The position numbers and the translations under genes were made by a program. From Verrucomicrobiota bacterium (lineage in GTDB: Bacteria; Verrucomicrobiota; Verrucomicrobiia; Opitutales; Opitutaceae), in assembly GCA_016235555.1 (NCBI GenBank), contig JACRKC010000099.1, forward strand, positions 21,262 to 85,261: 64,000 nucleotides of DNA. The letters run 5' to 3'. Under the pieces are notes generated by a model, which was given only the letters and a program-made list of their open reading frames with translations, made no database searches and was not told the DNA's origin. Of this stretch, positions 9,078-17,973 are shown in pieces (positions within the stretch are counted from its first letter, which is position 1; each line of letters begins with the position of its first letter).

Positions 9078-9917
9078 ATGCTTACCACCTGGCAGGAAAC
9101 CACGATCGACGGGCCGCGCACGCGGCGGTGGTCGCTGGACCGGCGCGAGTGCCCGGAACTGGCGGCGCATCGGATCGCGTGGCTCGGGCTCGACGTGGTG
9201 CATGCGCCGTATCGCCGCGTGCGGCTGGCGCCGTCGGGGAGTTTTCTGCTCGCGACCTTGGAGGGCGAAGGACGCGTGTGGCTCGAGGGCCGCTGGCAGC
9301 GCGTCGGGCCGGGCGCGGTGTGCCTCGCGCCGCCGCGGGTGCTCAACGCCTTTCACGCGGTCCCGGGCAAACCGTGGCACTTCGCCTGGATGCGCTACGA
9401 GGAATCGGCCGGGCTGCGTCCGCTGGTGGGCGCCAATTCGCCGCTGCGCCTCGCCACCGGCGCCGAGGACATCGGCCGCGTGCTGCAAGGCCTGCGCGCC
9501 GAGTGGGAAGGCGGACGCAGCGCCGCGCTCGTCCATCACTGGGTGAGTCTGGCGCATGGCCACCTGGCGCGCTGGGCGCGGCCGTGGCACGGCGACTCCC
9601 GCATCGGCGAACTCTGGGCGGCGGTCGCCGCCGATCTGCCGGCGGATTGGAAACTCTCCACGCTCGCGCTGCGCTGCCGCCTCAGCACCGAGCATCTGCG
9701 GCGCGTGTGCCGGCGCGAACTCGGCCGCACGCCGATGGAGCACGTGACCTACATGCGCATGCAGCACGCGCAGGAGCTGCTCGAGGAGCGCGACGACAAA
9801 CTCGAGGCCATCGCCCCGCTGGTGGGTTATCACAGCGCGGTGGTGTTTTCGCGGGCGTTCGTGCGCTGCGTGGGGATGACGCCGTCGCAGTATCGCGAGC
9901 GCCGCCGGCCGGGCTAA
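9078..9917 (+). CDS. AraC-family transcriptional regulator
   Basis: 279 residues from the ATG at 9078 (MLTTWQETTIDGPRTRRWSL). The N-terminal half is a cupin-like sensor (GSFLLATLEGEGRVWLEGRW, GAVCLAPPRVLNAFH). The C-terminal ~100 residues hold two helix-turn-helix units: LSTLALRCRLSTEHLRRVCR and LEAIAPLVGYHSAVVFSRAF, ending VGMTPSQYRERR, the AraC signature. It is transcribed divergently from TonB receptor 1. The shared motif in the intergenic region, repeated upstream of two other genes here, makes it the best candidate for a local carbohydrate-uptake regulator. Effector unknown. Confidence 0.93.
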   Translation: MLTTWQETTIDGPRTRRWSLDRRECPELAAHRIAWLGLDVVHAPYRRVRLAPSGSFLLATLEGEGRVWLEGRWQRVGPGAVCLAPPRVLNAFHAVPGKPWHFAWMRYEESAGLRPLVGANSPLRLATGAEDIGRVLQGLRAEWEGGRSAALVHHWVSLAHGHLARWARPWHGDSRIGELWAAVAADLPADWKLSTLALRCRLSTEHLRRVCRRELGRTPMEHVTYMRMQHAQELLEERDDKLEAIAPLVGYHSAVVFSRAFVRCVGMTPSQYRERRRPG

Positions 9918-10303
9918 TGACCGGGCCGCGCGGATTGAACGGACAGCGAAAGGCTCGGGGTAGCACGGTGCTTCAGCCCGCGGCTCAGCGGAAACAGTGC
10001 GGGCTGAAGCACCGCACTCCTTTTCGGGCGTCGTCGGAATCGTGCGCGAGACTTGATCGAGCCAACACGCGGCTACTCGGTGGTCACGATCTGTTCGGCC
10101 ACCACGAGCGTCTCGCGGAGGTTCGGATAGGCGACCGCGCAGACCCGCTGCAGGTCTGGCAACGCGCGAAAGGCATTTCCGTCGACAAACTGTCACCGCT
10201 GCGGCACTTCCCCGGCATGCGCGCTCGTTTGACCGCCGATGTTATGCGACACAACCCGCAGAGTCGCGTGTCGCTCAATCGATGTTAGGCCACTTCGCAC
10301 GCG
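9918..10303. other. Intergenic region with a repeat and a hairpin
   Basis: 9957-10021 is a palindromic repeat (arms cggtgcttcagcccgc and gcgggctgaagcaccgc), also present at 27069-27131. 10246-10274 contains a hairpin with arms GCGACAC and GTGTCGC. A short minus-strand stretch at 10083-10180 reads VDGNAFRALPDLQRVCAVAY in one frame without a start codon; it may be a gene relic. No complete gene is seen. Confidence 0.6.
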
Positions 10304-10633
10304 ATGAGTAAATTCGACGCATCCCAGATTCAGTGGCGCGAGCCGTGGCACGCCATCGCACCTGCCTACGCCGCGAAGGCCGAGGCAGAGATTCACCGCG
10401 AGATGTGCGCCGGACACGTTTTGTTTCGACGTTCCGTCACGGCTGTCGGCTATCGCCAAGATTGCGATGATGTCTTGTTCTATCTTGGAGAGTCAGCACC
10501 GAGTTTTGCTGTTGTGCATCTCAGCTATCAGCGAGAGACGAGGCCAGAGTGGCCGAGCACGACGCTTTACGATACGCTCACCGCGTGGCTCGAGCAGTGT
10601 CTCATTCCAGACGCGGAGGAGTTTGCCACATGA
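10304..10633 (+). CDS. Hypothetical protein, 109 aa
   Basis: Starts MSKFDASQIQWREPWHAIAP at the ATG at 10304 and ends DAEEFAT. It is compact, charged and soluble, with no signal peptide or membrane segment. Composition is balanced (WREPWHAI, FAVVHLSYQRETRPEW), unlike the Arg/Ala/Pro-rich mirror frames nearby, which supports it as coding. No family is recognised. It sits alone among repeats in an accessory stretch upstream of a DUF2200 gene; an immunity-like or stress role is possible but not supported by any motif. Confidence 0.75.
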   Translation: MSKFDASQIQWREPWHAIAPAYAAKAEAEIHREMCAGHVLFRRSVTAVGYRQDCDDVLFYLGESAPSFAVVHLSYQRETRPEWPSTTLYDTLTAWLEQCLIPDAEEFAT

Positions 10634-10797
10634 CAACGTGGCCTGACATGGGATTAAGCGACAGCGGTGTGACGCAGGCCCGATGAGGCACATCTCACCC
10701 AGAAATTCCCACGAACGACACCGCAAGTGATGCATCGAGCCCAGGTCGAGCCGGTCACGCCCGCATCAAACCAGCGCACCGTTCCGCTCTTCCTCCC

Positions 10798-11151
10798 ATG
10801 ACCATCAAACACCGCATCTTCACGACGCCCGTCGCCAAGGTTTATCCCTACTACCTCGCCAAGGCGGAGAAGAAGGGGCGCACGCCGGCGGAGGTCGACG
10901 CCATCATCTGCTGGCTGACGGGCTACACCCCGCGGCAGCTCGCGGCGCAGCTGAAGAAGCAGACAAACTTCGAGACGTTCTTCCAGAAAGCGCCCAAGCC
11001 CAATCCGGCGCGAAAGCAGATCACGGGCACGATCTGCGGCGTGCGGATCGAAGCGATCGCGGAACCGACGATGCGAGAGATCCGCTATCTCGACAAACTG
11101 GTCGACGAATTGGCCAAGGGGAAGGCGTTGGAAAAGATTCTGCGGGGCTGA
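10798..11151 (+). CDS. DUF2200 family protein
   Basis: 117 residues from the ATG at 10798. The whole protein matches DUF2200: [20 protein letters not shown] at the N-terminus, [19 protein letters not shown], then [13 protein letters not shown] and the highly conserved end [20 protein letters not shown]. Length is normal for the family. The function is unknown; family members are small soluble proteins, often in accessory DNA. No operon partner is adjacent. The 164 bp upstream hold no recognisable gene. Confidence 0.93.
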   Translation: MTIKHRIFTTPVAKVYPYYLAKAEKKGRTPAEVDAIICWLTGYTPRQLAAQLKKQTNFETFFQKAPKPNPARKQITGTICGVRIEAIAEPTMREIRYLDKLVDELAKGKALEKILRG

Positions 11152-11729
11152 AAAACGGCAAAGGAGAGGGCTGAGACCAACGTCCCGTAGCTTTCGGACT
11201 TTCCGTTGTAGGCCCGCCCGCTGGGGGGCCAGCCCGGCCACGAGCGCCGGCTCTACCGTCCAGATGCCAAGGGCGAGTGGCATCAGCCACGACTGCGAGC
11301 TGTCGTGGACGAGGCGTCCCGCCTCGTCGATGGCGGAAAAGTGAGCGGCGCTGCTATGATGGCGGAAGGGTCAGCGGGAAAAGAGTCAGAAGTAGGGATT
11401 AGGTGCGGGATGAAGTGACGGAGGACTTTTCCTTCAAAGCGGATTGGGGGTTGGGGTTGGTTGGGGGCGCCTGGGCGGCGGTCGATGCGGAGTGTCTCAC
11501 GTCCCGAACCTGGACCGGCGGTCGTCCAAGTTAACCTGCGATCCGCGCGTGGTGGGGCCAGCGCATGATGCTGTGTGCAATAGTGGAGAGCGAAAGGGAC
11601 GGAGTGCAGCGGCACCATCTACAGCGCGGGGGTTGAGCCCAAGGGCGGGTCCGTGCGCGCTTGCACTCCGAAAGTCGGTCCGCGCTGGGCGGGGAGCTTC
11701 CGGCGGAAAAGGGGGCGGGTTGGTTCAAC
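11152..11729. other. Repeat-rich region downstream of the IS110 transposase
   Basis: No gene is seen in this 578 bp stretch. 11173-11219 is one arm of a repeat whose complete palindrome lies at 63851-63955 (shared words CAACGGAAAGTC and GAAAGCTACGGG, opposite strand). 11304-11345 carries gacgaggcgtcccgcctcgt, also at 15140-15168 and 34950-34978. 11444-11729 is GC-rich, lacks a plausible ORF and abuts the transposase stop. It may include the noncoding end of the insertion sequence. Confidence 0.55.
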
Positions 11730-12833
11730 TCAGGCGGTCACCTCCGCGGGGACGATGAGGTGGAGTTTCGCCGGCGTGGTCTGCTGGGTGGCCAGGCGCC
11801 ACAGGTCGACGGCGAGCTTGCGCGCGGCGGCCACGGCGAGTTTGCGCCGGGCGGCCCCGCGCGCGAGCCCGGCCACCAGGGCCCGCACCGGCGGATAGTC
11901 CGGTTGCCAGCGCACCAGCCGCCAGACCAGTTCGATGAGCAACGCGCGCACCGCGGGTTGCCGTGCCGGCTTGCCTGCCTCTGGCGGGTTGATGCAGCCG
12001 TCGCGTTTGCGCCCGCCGCTTTGCTGCACCCAGGGACACAACCCGGTGTAACTGGAAACCTGGCGGCGGTTCTTGAACCGCGCCCAGTCGCAGACTTCGA
12101 GCAGGAGCAGCATCCAGGTGAGGGCGCCGACCGCCTTGGGCAGCGTCTTCGGCGCGGCCGCCACCAGCGTCTGGCGCCGGGCCTTTTCCTGCGGATCGAG
12201 CACGAGCAGCACCGCGCGCATGAGTTCGAGTTCCGTCACGAGCCAGGGCGCGAGCGTGGGCGCAAGCGCCTGCCACCGACGCGCGGTCCACCACTGGCCG
12301 CGGACGTGGTGGCCATGGCAGAGCAACAGGCTGCGGCCGCGCGCCTCCCACTGGTGGCGGCTGTGTTTCAACTGGTCGCGGGTGCGGCCGGCGGCGCGGG
12401 CCTGCTCCTGCGCTGCCGTCGGCACGGTGACGACGGTGAACGCCTTCGTGTGGCCCCGCACGTAGCGGTCGAGCCGGTCGGTCAACGCGGTGGCGTCCAG
12501 GTTGTCGGTCTTCCGCCGGCGGCCGTCGCCGAGCGCCTCGGGCGCGACGACGTAGTTGGTCGCGCCAGCCGCGAGCAGCGCGCGGTGCAACCCGTAACCG
12601 CACGGGCCGGCCTCGTAGCAGGCGTAGACCTGGCGCCCCGCGGCGACCAGCCCGCGCGCGAGGGTGAGCAGCTCGGCCGGGAGCATCTTCTGGGGCCGGT
12701 GCGGCAGCGCCCCGTCGAGTTGCACGCACACGACGACGTCGCGCGCATGCAGATCCAGCCCCAGTTTGATCGTTTCAGCCTTGGTTTCGACCAGGCGGGT
12801 GAGCAGTTTCGTAACGTTAGTATTGTTTGTCAT
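11730..12833 (-). mobile_element. IS110-family transposase (DEDD recombinase)
   Basis: 367 residues from the ATG at 12833 (MTNNTNVTKLLTRLVETKAE). The RuvC-like DEDD set is visible: D27 in LGLDLHARDV, E74 in ACYEAGPCGYG, and D110/D113 in RRKTDNLDATALTDRL. The C-terminal Tnp_20 region carries RFKNRRQVSSYTGLCPWVQQ followed by GCINPPEAGKPA, where related transposases more often read G-S/T-I-x-K-x-G-N. IS110 elements are mobilised with a structured noncoding RNA encoded at an element end. The upstream flank is only 63 bp before the next gene, while the downstream flank is long, so the IS1111-like arrangement is possible. Element ends could not be defined; it may be intact or recently inserted. Confidence 0.93.
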
Positions 12834-12896
12834 AGCGGCAGACAAGTTCGGTGGCTTTCGCCCGCCTGTCCGCCTTCATGGCATCTACCTCAAACC

Positions 12897-15056
12897 ATGA
12901 AACCTCGAGTCCGACTCTTGCGCCTTCTGTGTCTTCTTGCGGCCATCCCTGCTCTGGCCCTCGCCGCGTCCGACCCCGCCTCCGTCGCCCGCCGTGAGCC
13001 AGCCGAATCGGTCCCCGCCAAGGCCCCGCGCACCCTCGTCCTCGCCGGCCGCCTCGACGCCTTCCGCGCCTACTGCACCACCGGCGCCGGCGCGAAGCCC
13101 TTCGCAAAAATCCGCGCCGACCTCGACGCGAAATACCTCGCGCTCTCCTTCCCCGCCGAGCCCATCACCTACGGCGATCCGTCGCCCTCGAAGCGCGACT
13201 CCGACAAAGCCGACAAGTGGCGCGCCGTGCAGGACCAGTGCGGCATCGTCACCGGCATCGCCGAAGCCGCCACCCTCTGCTGGCTCGTTACCGGCGAGGA
13301 GAAATACCTCACCAAAGCAAAGGAGTTTCTCCTCGGCGCCTGCGCCTGGCACTTTGCTCCCGACTGGAAATCCGGCGCCGTCGTCGGCGCGACCGACATC
13401 TACTACAACGACGAGGGCCACTTCCGCCTCTGGCGCAAACTCCCGCTCATCTACGACCAGATCCGCGACCGTCTCACGCCCGCCGAGAAGAAAACCGTCC
13501 TCGATCACTTCCGCATCCGCGGCCAGCGCTCCGCCGAGTGGATTGAAAAGGAAGGCGCCATCTCGAAGGTCACCCGCAACTCCATCGACTCCGACCTCTC
13601 GTCGCACCCGGTGCGCTTCATGCCGATGACCGGCCTTGCCGGCCTCGCGCTCTGGGACGACCTCCCCGAGGCGCGCGAGTGGTGGGCCTACGCCTACAAG
13701 TTCTACCGCGACCAGTTCACCCCGTGGGGCGGTGACGACGGCGGCTGGGGCGAGGGCAACGCCTACTGGCGCGGCACGATCGAACACGCCGCGTTTCAGG
13801 ACACGCTCCTCTCCATCGGCGACCCGCTCGCCTACGCCTCCACCTTCTGGAAAAACTCCCCGCTCTTCTGCGTCTACCACGTGCAGCCCTACCTGCACAC
13901 CACGTTCGGCGACACCTCCAACGCCGGCCACTTCAACCTCGAGCCCGCCACCGCCGACTACTTCGAACACCTCGCCCGCGTGCAGCAAAACGGCTTCTTC
14001 CGCAGCTACGCCGCGCTCTGCACCGACCCGCGCCCGCCACCGCTCGAAAAAGGTCTCACCGGCCTCGACCGCACCTACCCGATCGCCGCCGAGTTTCTCC
14101 TCCGCAATTTCATCGCCGCCGAAAAACCGCTCCCGCCCGCGCGCCCGCTCACCGAGCTGCCGCCGAACCGCTTCTTCCGCGACGTCGGCTGGGTTTCGCT
14201 GCACAGCGCGCTCGGCCGCCCGGCCGACGACATCCACGTCACGTTCAAGGCGTCGCCCTACGGCTCGTTCAGCCACAGCCACGCCGACCAAGGCGCCTTC
14301 ATCCTCAACGCCTACGGCGAGAGCCTCGCCATCAACTCCGCCTACCGCGAATTCCACAATTCCCCGCACCACGACCAGTGGACGCGCCAGACCAAATCGA
14401 AAAACCTCCTCCTCCTCGACGGCACCGGTCAGCTCCCGAAGTCCAAAAAATCCACCGGCAAAATCACGCGCTACGAAGAGCAGCCGCGCTACGTGTGGAC
14501 CACCGGCGACGCCACCACCGCCTACGCCGCCGCGCAGAAGGACAAGAAGAACGTCCAGCGCGTGACGCGCGACCTCGTGTTCATCGACTCACGCTACGTC
14601 GTCCTCCGCGACCGCGTCGTCCTCGCCACGCCCGCGAAACTCTCGTGGCTCCTCCACGCCGAAAAATCGCTCACGTGGGACGCCACCCGCTCGACCGCGA
14701 CGATCGTCGGCCCCGCCGGCAAAGCCACGCTCACCGCCCAAGTCATCGCCCCCGGCATCGAGTGGCACACGAGCGTGACCGACCAGTTTCCCGTCCCCGT
14801 CGATCCAAAATACGCGAAAGAGGGCATGAACGCCGCCTTCATCACCGGCACGTGGCACAACCAGCAACACCTCACCGCCGAAACCACGACCGCCGCGAAA
14901 GAGTTCACCGTTTACACCGTCCTCTGGCCCGAGCGCGGCGCAAAACCCGCGACCGCGACCGCCACCCTAACGCTCGACGGCACCCTCACGCTCTCCCGCC
15001 CCGACGGAAAGACCGATCACTTCACGCTCACCGACACGGCACTCGCCCTCAAATAA
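12897..15056 (+). CDS. Heparinase II/III-like (DUF4962-type) secreted protein
   Basis: 719 residues from the ATG at 12897, with signal peptide MKPRVRLLRLLCLLAAIPAL. The N-terminal two-thirds is alpha-helical and resembles a DUF4962 / alpha-alpha toroid (VTGIAEAATLCWLVTGEEKY, GGDDGGWGEGNAYWRGTIE). The heparinase II/III beta domain follows at ~440-520, with SFSHSHADQGAFILNAYGE and a later HHDQWTRQTKSKNLLLLDG; these conserved His, Asp and Asn positions are family hallmarks. It is likely a periplasmic or outer-membrane-facing polysaccharide lyase acting on a uronate-containing polymer; alginate- or heparin-type substrates are both possible. The gene begins 63 bp from the IS110 transposase, transcribed divergently, so its native promoter may have been replaced. 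Confidence 0.88.
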   Translation: MKPRVRLLRLLCLLAAIPALALAASDPASVARREPAESVPAKAPRTLVLAGRLDAFRAYCTTGAGAKPFAKIRADLDAKYLALSFPAEPITYGDPSPSKRDSDKADKWRAVQDQCGIVTGIAEAATLCWLVTGEEKYLTKAKEFLLGACAWHFAPDWKSGAVVGATDIYYNDEGHFRLWRKLPLIYDQIRDRLTPAEKKTVLDHFRIRGQRSAEWIEKEGAISKVTRNSIDSDLSSHPVRFMPMTGLAGLALWDDLPEAREWWAYAYKFYRDQFTPWGGDDGGWGEGNAYWRGTIEHAAFQDTLLSIGDPLAYASTFWKNSPLFCVYHVQPYLHTTFGDTSNAGHFNLEPATADYFEHLARVQQNGFFRSYAALCTDPRPPPLEKGLTGLDRTYPIAAEFLLRNFIAAEKPLPPARPLTELPPNRFFRDVGWVSLHSALGRPADDIHVTFKASPYGSFSHSHADQGAFILNAYGESLAINSAYREFHNSPHHDQWTRQTKSKNLLLLDGTGQLPKSKKSTGKITRYEEQPRYVWTTGDATTAYAAAQKDKKNVQRVTRDLVFIDSRYVVLRDRVVLATPAKLSWLLHAEKSLTWDATRSTATIVGPAGKATLTAQVIAPGIEWHTSVTDQFPVPVDPKYAKEGMNAAFITGTWHNQQHLTAETTTAAKEFTVYTVLWPERGAKPATATATLTLDGTLTLSRPDGKTDHFTLTDTALALK

Positions 15057-15255
15057 CCGCCGGTGGGCCGTGCGCTCCGCGCGCGGCCAACGCAGCCACG
15101 GGGCATATCTAAATTTTCTGACTGAGTCGGGACGCCTCAGCCACGTGGACGAGGCGTCCCGCCTCGTTGATTGCGGTAAGTTGGGATACGCCAATAGCCA
15201 AGTGGTCTGTCGAATGCGCCCTTGCGGCAATGAGTGCAAGAGCTAGGCTCGCCCC
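15057..15255. repeat. Two adjacent intergenic palindromic repeats
   Basis: 15060-15100 carries the 'gtgggccgtgcgctccgcgcgc' family. 15115-15168 has arms tgactgagtcgggacgcctc and gacgaggcgtcccgcctcgt, the same element as at 34918-34990 and, in part, 11304-11345. It may act as a terminator for the heparinase-like gene. Confidence 0.75.
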
Positions 15256-15468
15256 ATGAGCATCGCCGAACTTAGCCAGCTCCCCCCGACGGAGAAGCTC
15301 AAAATCATTGAGACTCTCTGGAGCGATCTCGCGGCGGAAGATTCGTTCGAAAGCCCGGCGTGGCACAACGAGGAACTGCGCAAAACCGAGGCCGACCTCA
15401 CCGCCGGCCGCGTCGAGATTCTCGACTGGGAGGATGCCAAAAAAGAACTCCGTAGCCGGTTCGAATAA
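15256..15468 (+). CDS. Addiction-module antitoxin (unstable-antitoxin family)
   Basis: 70 residues: MSIAELSQLPPTEKLKIIET, then LWSDLAAEDSFESPAWHNEE, with a C-terminal AGRVEILDWEDAKKELRSRF. This is the standard layout of the small 'addiction module' antitoxin family that pairs with ParE/RelE toxins: an N-terminal helix pair, an SPxWH motif and a WEDAK motif. The ATG at 15256 gives the normal family length. The cognate toxin frame begins right after the stop but is broken (see 15470-15941), so the antitoxin now appears orphaned. Confidence 0.92.
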   Translation: MSIAELSQLPPTEKLKIIETLWSDLAAEDSFESPAWHNEELRKTEADLTAGRVEILDWEDAKKELRSRFE

Positions 15469-15469
15469 A

Positions 15470-15941
15470 GGTCCGGATTCTCCGCCCGGCGCTTGATGAT
15501 ATCGCAGTGGGCCGCGAGTTCCACGAACCGCAGCACCCGGCGTCGGCGACTATTTCTTCGACAGCATCTTCACTACTGTGTCTCGCGAAATAGGGTGGCA
15601 GAGAGTTCGGCGGTTCGGGGAGCGCACCCGTCTCGGGTGCTCGTGTCGGCGTCTCGCCGACACCTCCGAAATCCTCGGCGAGACGCCGAGGACAGCCCGC
15701 GGGACGCGGGCGCTCCCCGAACCACCACCGTCACTCGACTATGCGAACCCCAGTAAGTCGATCCACTCGCGTTTCACAGCGGAGTCGATCGCGTCCAATT
15801 GGGTTTCCGCCGAACACTGGCGCGGCGCTTTCCCTACGCCATCTACTATCGAATCCCAGGCGCCGAGTGGTCGTGCAGCGCATACTCGAATGTCGACGGA
15901 ATCCGCGCTGGATTCGAGACACACTACGAAAGGGCGACTGA
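15470..15941 (+). pseudogene. ParE/RelE-family toxin, disrupted by frameshifts and a palindromic insertion
   Basis: Translation starting at 15470 reads KVRILRPALDDIAVGREFHE, a ParE-type N-terminus. The frame then shifts, and YFFDSIFTTVSREI continues one frame over. A palindromic element (15614-15725) follows. After it, GFRRTLARRFPYAIYYRIPG resumes the toxin core near 15799, and a further frame change gives the typical end VVVQRILECRRNPRWIRDTL (stop at ~15941). At least two frameshifts and one insertion make this a dead gene. It sits directly behind its antitoxin, as in intact modules. Confidence 0.82.
15614..15725. repeat. MITE-like palindromic element inside the toxin gene
   Basis: Outer arms ggttcggggagcgc and gcgctccccgaacc are perfect inverted repeats. 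Nested inside are gtgtcggcgtctcgccgacac and cctcggcgagacgccgagg. No ORF inside. The element interrupts the ParE-like sequence, so it is mobile or was mobile. Confidence 0.8.
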
Positions 15942-15960
15942 ATATCTCGAACCTTGGCCC

Positions 15961-16257
15961 ATGAACAACCGAGACAGGTTCTCACCAGTCTGGCCGGCCT
16001 TTGCGGCACTCGCGTTTTCAAGTGCCGCGACCATCCTGATCGGGCTTGGCCATCGCGGAAAGTTTACTCCACCGGGTCCCATCCTGCCGTTCATCGACGC
16101 CCTCAAGGTTTTTGCAGCGATGTGCCTCGTGACGTTTGTGATCTTCTACATCCTGCGATTGCTGGGCGTGCGATTTCGGTGGCTCGGCGAACCCGAAACC
16201 GAACACACGAGTCGAAAAAGGGGCAAGCGGATGAACCAGAAAGGAAGGAAATCTTGA
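15961..16257 (+). CDS. Small predicted membrane protein
   Basis: 98 residues from the ATG at 15961 (MNNRDRFSPVWPAFAALAFS). Two hydrophobic segments are visible, WPAFAALAFSSAATILIGL and FAAMCLVTFVIFYILRLLGV, separated by a short polar loop (GHRGKFTPPGPILPFIDALK), with a basic C-terminal tail (HTSRKRGKRMNQKGRKS). No family recognised. Hydrophobic periodicity and a positive-inside tail support a real inner-membrane protein. No ribosome binding site is evident, and it lies just behind the broken toxin, so it could be part of the same decayed region. Confidence 0.5.
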   Translation: MNNRDRFSPVWPAFAALAFSSAATILIGLGHRGKFTPPGPILPFIDALKVFAAMCLVTFVIFYILRLLGVRFRWLGEPETEHTSRKRGKRMNQKGRKS

Positions 16258-16362
16258 CTTCATTTTTCCATTGGCCGGGTTCACGCGACGCGCGGAAGCT
16301 GTAGCCAAGAAAACCACCGATCACCCACCAGATCTCTTCCTCGCTTGGCGAGCGTCCTCCCC

Positions 16363-17745
16363 CTACACCCCCGCCACTTCCCAACCGGTCCGATACGTGC
16401 GGCGGAGCAGTTGGTTGGCTTCGGGTGAATTCGTCACTCGCGCACGCGCCGCATCCCACCGGAGCGTCGTGTCCGGCGTGCGCACGGCCACGGTGCCGAG
16501 GATGATCGCCTCGGCCATCGGACCCGTCTGACCGAAGTGTGACTCCGGTTGCTGGCCGCTGATGCAGCCGTCGACGAAGTGGTGATAGTGGTTGCGCGGC
16601 TCGAAATTCGTCCGCGCGTGGGAGGCGAACTTCTCCCGCGGAAGCAGCCGCGCCCCTGACGTGTGCGGCAGCAGCAGCGCCCCTTCGGTGCCGAGCACGA
16701 TCGCGGCCTCGCCCGGGTAGGTCTTGAAACCGTCCGCGCGCGCGAGCGCCTGCGCCTCTTCGGGCGGAAACTTGTCGCCATCATACCATTCGACCGTCAG
16801 CTCCGGACCGGCCGTAAGCGTGTTGCCGGGAAACACCCACGTGATGTGGTTCATCTGCGGCCAGGTGTCGGCCCGCCGGGCGGGCGAGTCACGCCACGAC
16901 TTCTGCACGTCAGCCGTCACGCTCAGCGGCGCAGTCAGCCCGAGGCCTTTCCACACGGCGTCGAAAATGTGGCAGCCAATGTCGCCCGACCAACCGGTGC
17001 CGAAGTCGAGCCACGAGCGCCACAATTGCGGATGATAGATCTTCGGTGCGTAGGGCCGCACCGGCGCCGTGCCGAGCCATAGATCCCACGCCAGCGCATC
17101 GGGCGCCCGCACCGGCTCCGCCGGCCGCGGGCCGGCGAGGCGGTAGCGCTCGACCGCCCCTTCGCGATTCGAGCAGAGGATCACGCGCCGCACTTTGCCG
17201 ATCGCGCCTTCCCGCAGCCACTGCACGGCCTGGCGGTCGCCGGCGCCCGATGCGAACTGCGTGCCGAGCTGCGTGATCACGCCGGTCTCCTTCGCCGTGC
17301 TGGCCACCGCGCGGCACTCGGCCACGTCGTGGCACAGCGGCTTCTGGCAGTAAACGTGCTTGGCCGCGCGCATCGCCGGCAACGCGATCGCCGCGTGCAT
17401 GTGATCGGGCACGGACACGTTGACCGAGTCCACCTGATCGCCCTCCTTCGCGAACATCTCGCGCCAGTCCGTGTAGCGTCGCGCCCCGGGCACGAGCGCC
17501 GCAGCTTTTTCGAGATTGCCGCGATCCACATCGCACAACGCGACGATCTGGCAGCGCGGGTGCGACAGGAAGTTCTTCAGGTCGTTGGCGCCCATCCCGC
17601 CCACGCCGATGCACGCGTGCTGGAGTTTTTCGTTGGGCGCGATGCGACGCGGACGGCGCGCCGTGGTGGCGCAACCGGGCATCAGCGACCAGGCGCCGGC
17701 AGCGGCGGCAGTTTGGAGGAAGTGGCGGCGAGTAAGGCGGGGCAT
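16363..17745 (-). CDS. Gfo/Idh/MocA-family oxidoreductase with Tat signal
   Basis: 460 residues from the ATG at 17745. The N-terminus MPRLTRRHFLQTAAAAGAWS has a twin-arginine motif (RRHFL), and the later LMPGC could serve as a lipobox. The NAD(P)-binding Rossmann fold follows: ACIGVGGMGANDLKNF, IVALCDVD. The conserved active-site motif is YCQKPLCHDVAECR (the EKP-type Lys motif, here QKP). The C-terminal alpha/beta domain includes GDIGCHIFDAVWKGLG with the conserved His. Length suits exported members common in Planctomycetes and Verrucomicrobia. It probably oxidises or reduces a sugar or inositol derivative in the periplasm. Start chosen because it begins exactly at the Tat leader. It is followed on the same strand by no close partner. 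Confidence 0.92.
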   Translation of the reverse strand: MPRLTRRHFLQTAAAAGAWSLMPGCATTARRPRRIAPNEKLQHACIGVGGMGANDLKNFLSHPRCQIVALCDVDRGNLEKAAALVPGARRYTDWREMFAKEGDQVDSVNVSVPDHMHAAIALPAMRAAKHVYCQKPLCHDVAECRAVASTAKETGVITQLGTQFASGAGDRQAVQWLREGAIGKVRRVILCSNREGAVERYRLAGPRPAEPVRAPDALAWDLWLGTAPVRPYAPKIYHPQLWRSWLDFGTGWSGDIGCHIFDAVWKGLGLTAPLSVTADVQKSWRDSPARRADTWPQMNHITWVFPGNTLTAGPELTVEWYDGDKFPPEEAQALARADGFKTYPGEAAIVLGTEGALLLPHTSGARLLPREKFASHARTNFEPRNHYHHFVDGCISGQQPESHFGQTGPMAEAIILGTVAVRTPDTTLRWDAARARVTNSPEANQLLRRTYRTGWEVAGV

Positions 17746-17893
17746 GACCGGGAGCAGGATGACAGGGTGCGCCGCTGGTCCGGACGTCGGCGTCGGACTC
17801 ACACGCCAGACTCAAACCAGCGGACGAGTCCCAACGCCGACACATCTCGCCCCGCCACGCAATGGCTGAGTCACGTCCGCCTCCGGCCCGGAT

Positions 17894-17966
17894 GTAACTC
17901 AAACGATGTCAGCTCTCGAATGCCTCGGTTGTAGCGGCGGGCCTCCCTGCCCGCCGCCACGACGGA
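17894..17966. repeat. Partial copy of the 'gtaactcaaa...cgaatgcctcggttgtagcgg' repeat
   Basis: It contains gtaactcaaacgatgtcagc and ctcgaatgcctcggttgtag, then a small palindrome gcgggcctccctgcccgc. The complete palindrome with both arms lies at 37650-37797; the same tail appears at the window end (63980-64000). Confidence 0.75.
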
Positions 17967-17973
17967 GCACTTT

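Noticed and set aside
10083..10180. Minus-strand coding-like fragment (VDGNAFRALPDLQRVCAVAY)
   Set aside because: No start codon, a stop immediately ahead, and only ~40 residues; at best a relic, so not listed as a gene.
10237..10289. Integron attC-like site before the 109 aa gene (hairpin with GCGACAC/GTGTCGC and a GTTAGGC end)
   Set aside because: The right end matches an attC core, but no matching RYYYAAC start lies at the proper distance, no site follows the gene, and no integrase is near.
15739..15924. Minus-strand ORF ending SAVKREWIDLLGFA
   Set aside because: Overlaps the ParE relic on the opposite strand, has no domain, and its start lies inside clear toxin-coding sequence.
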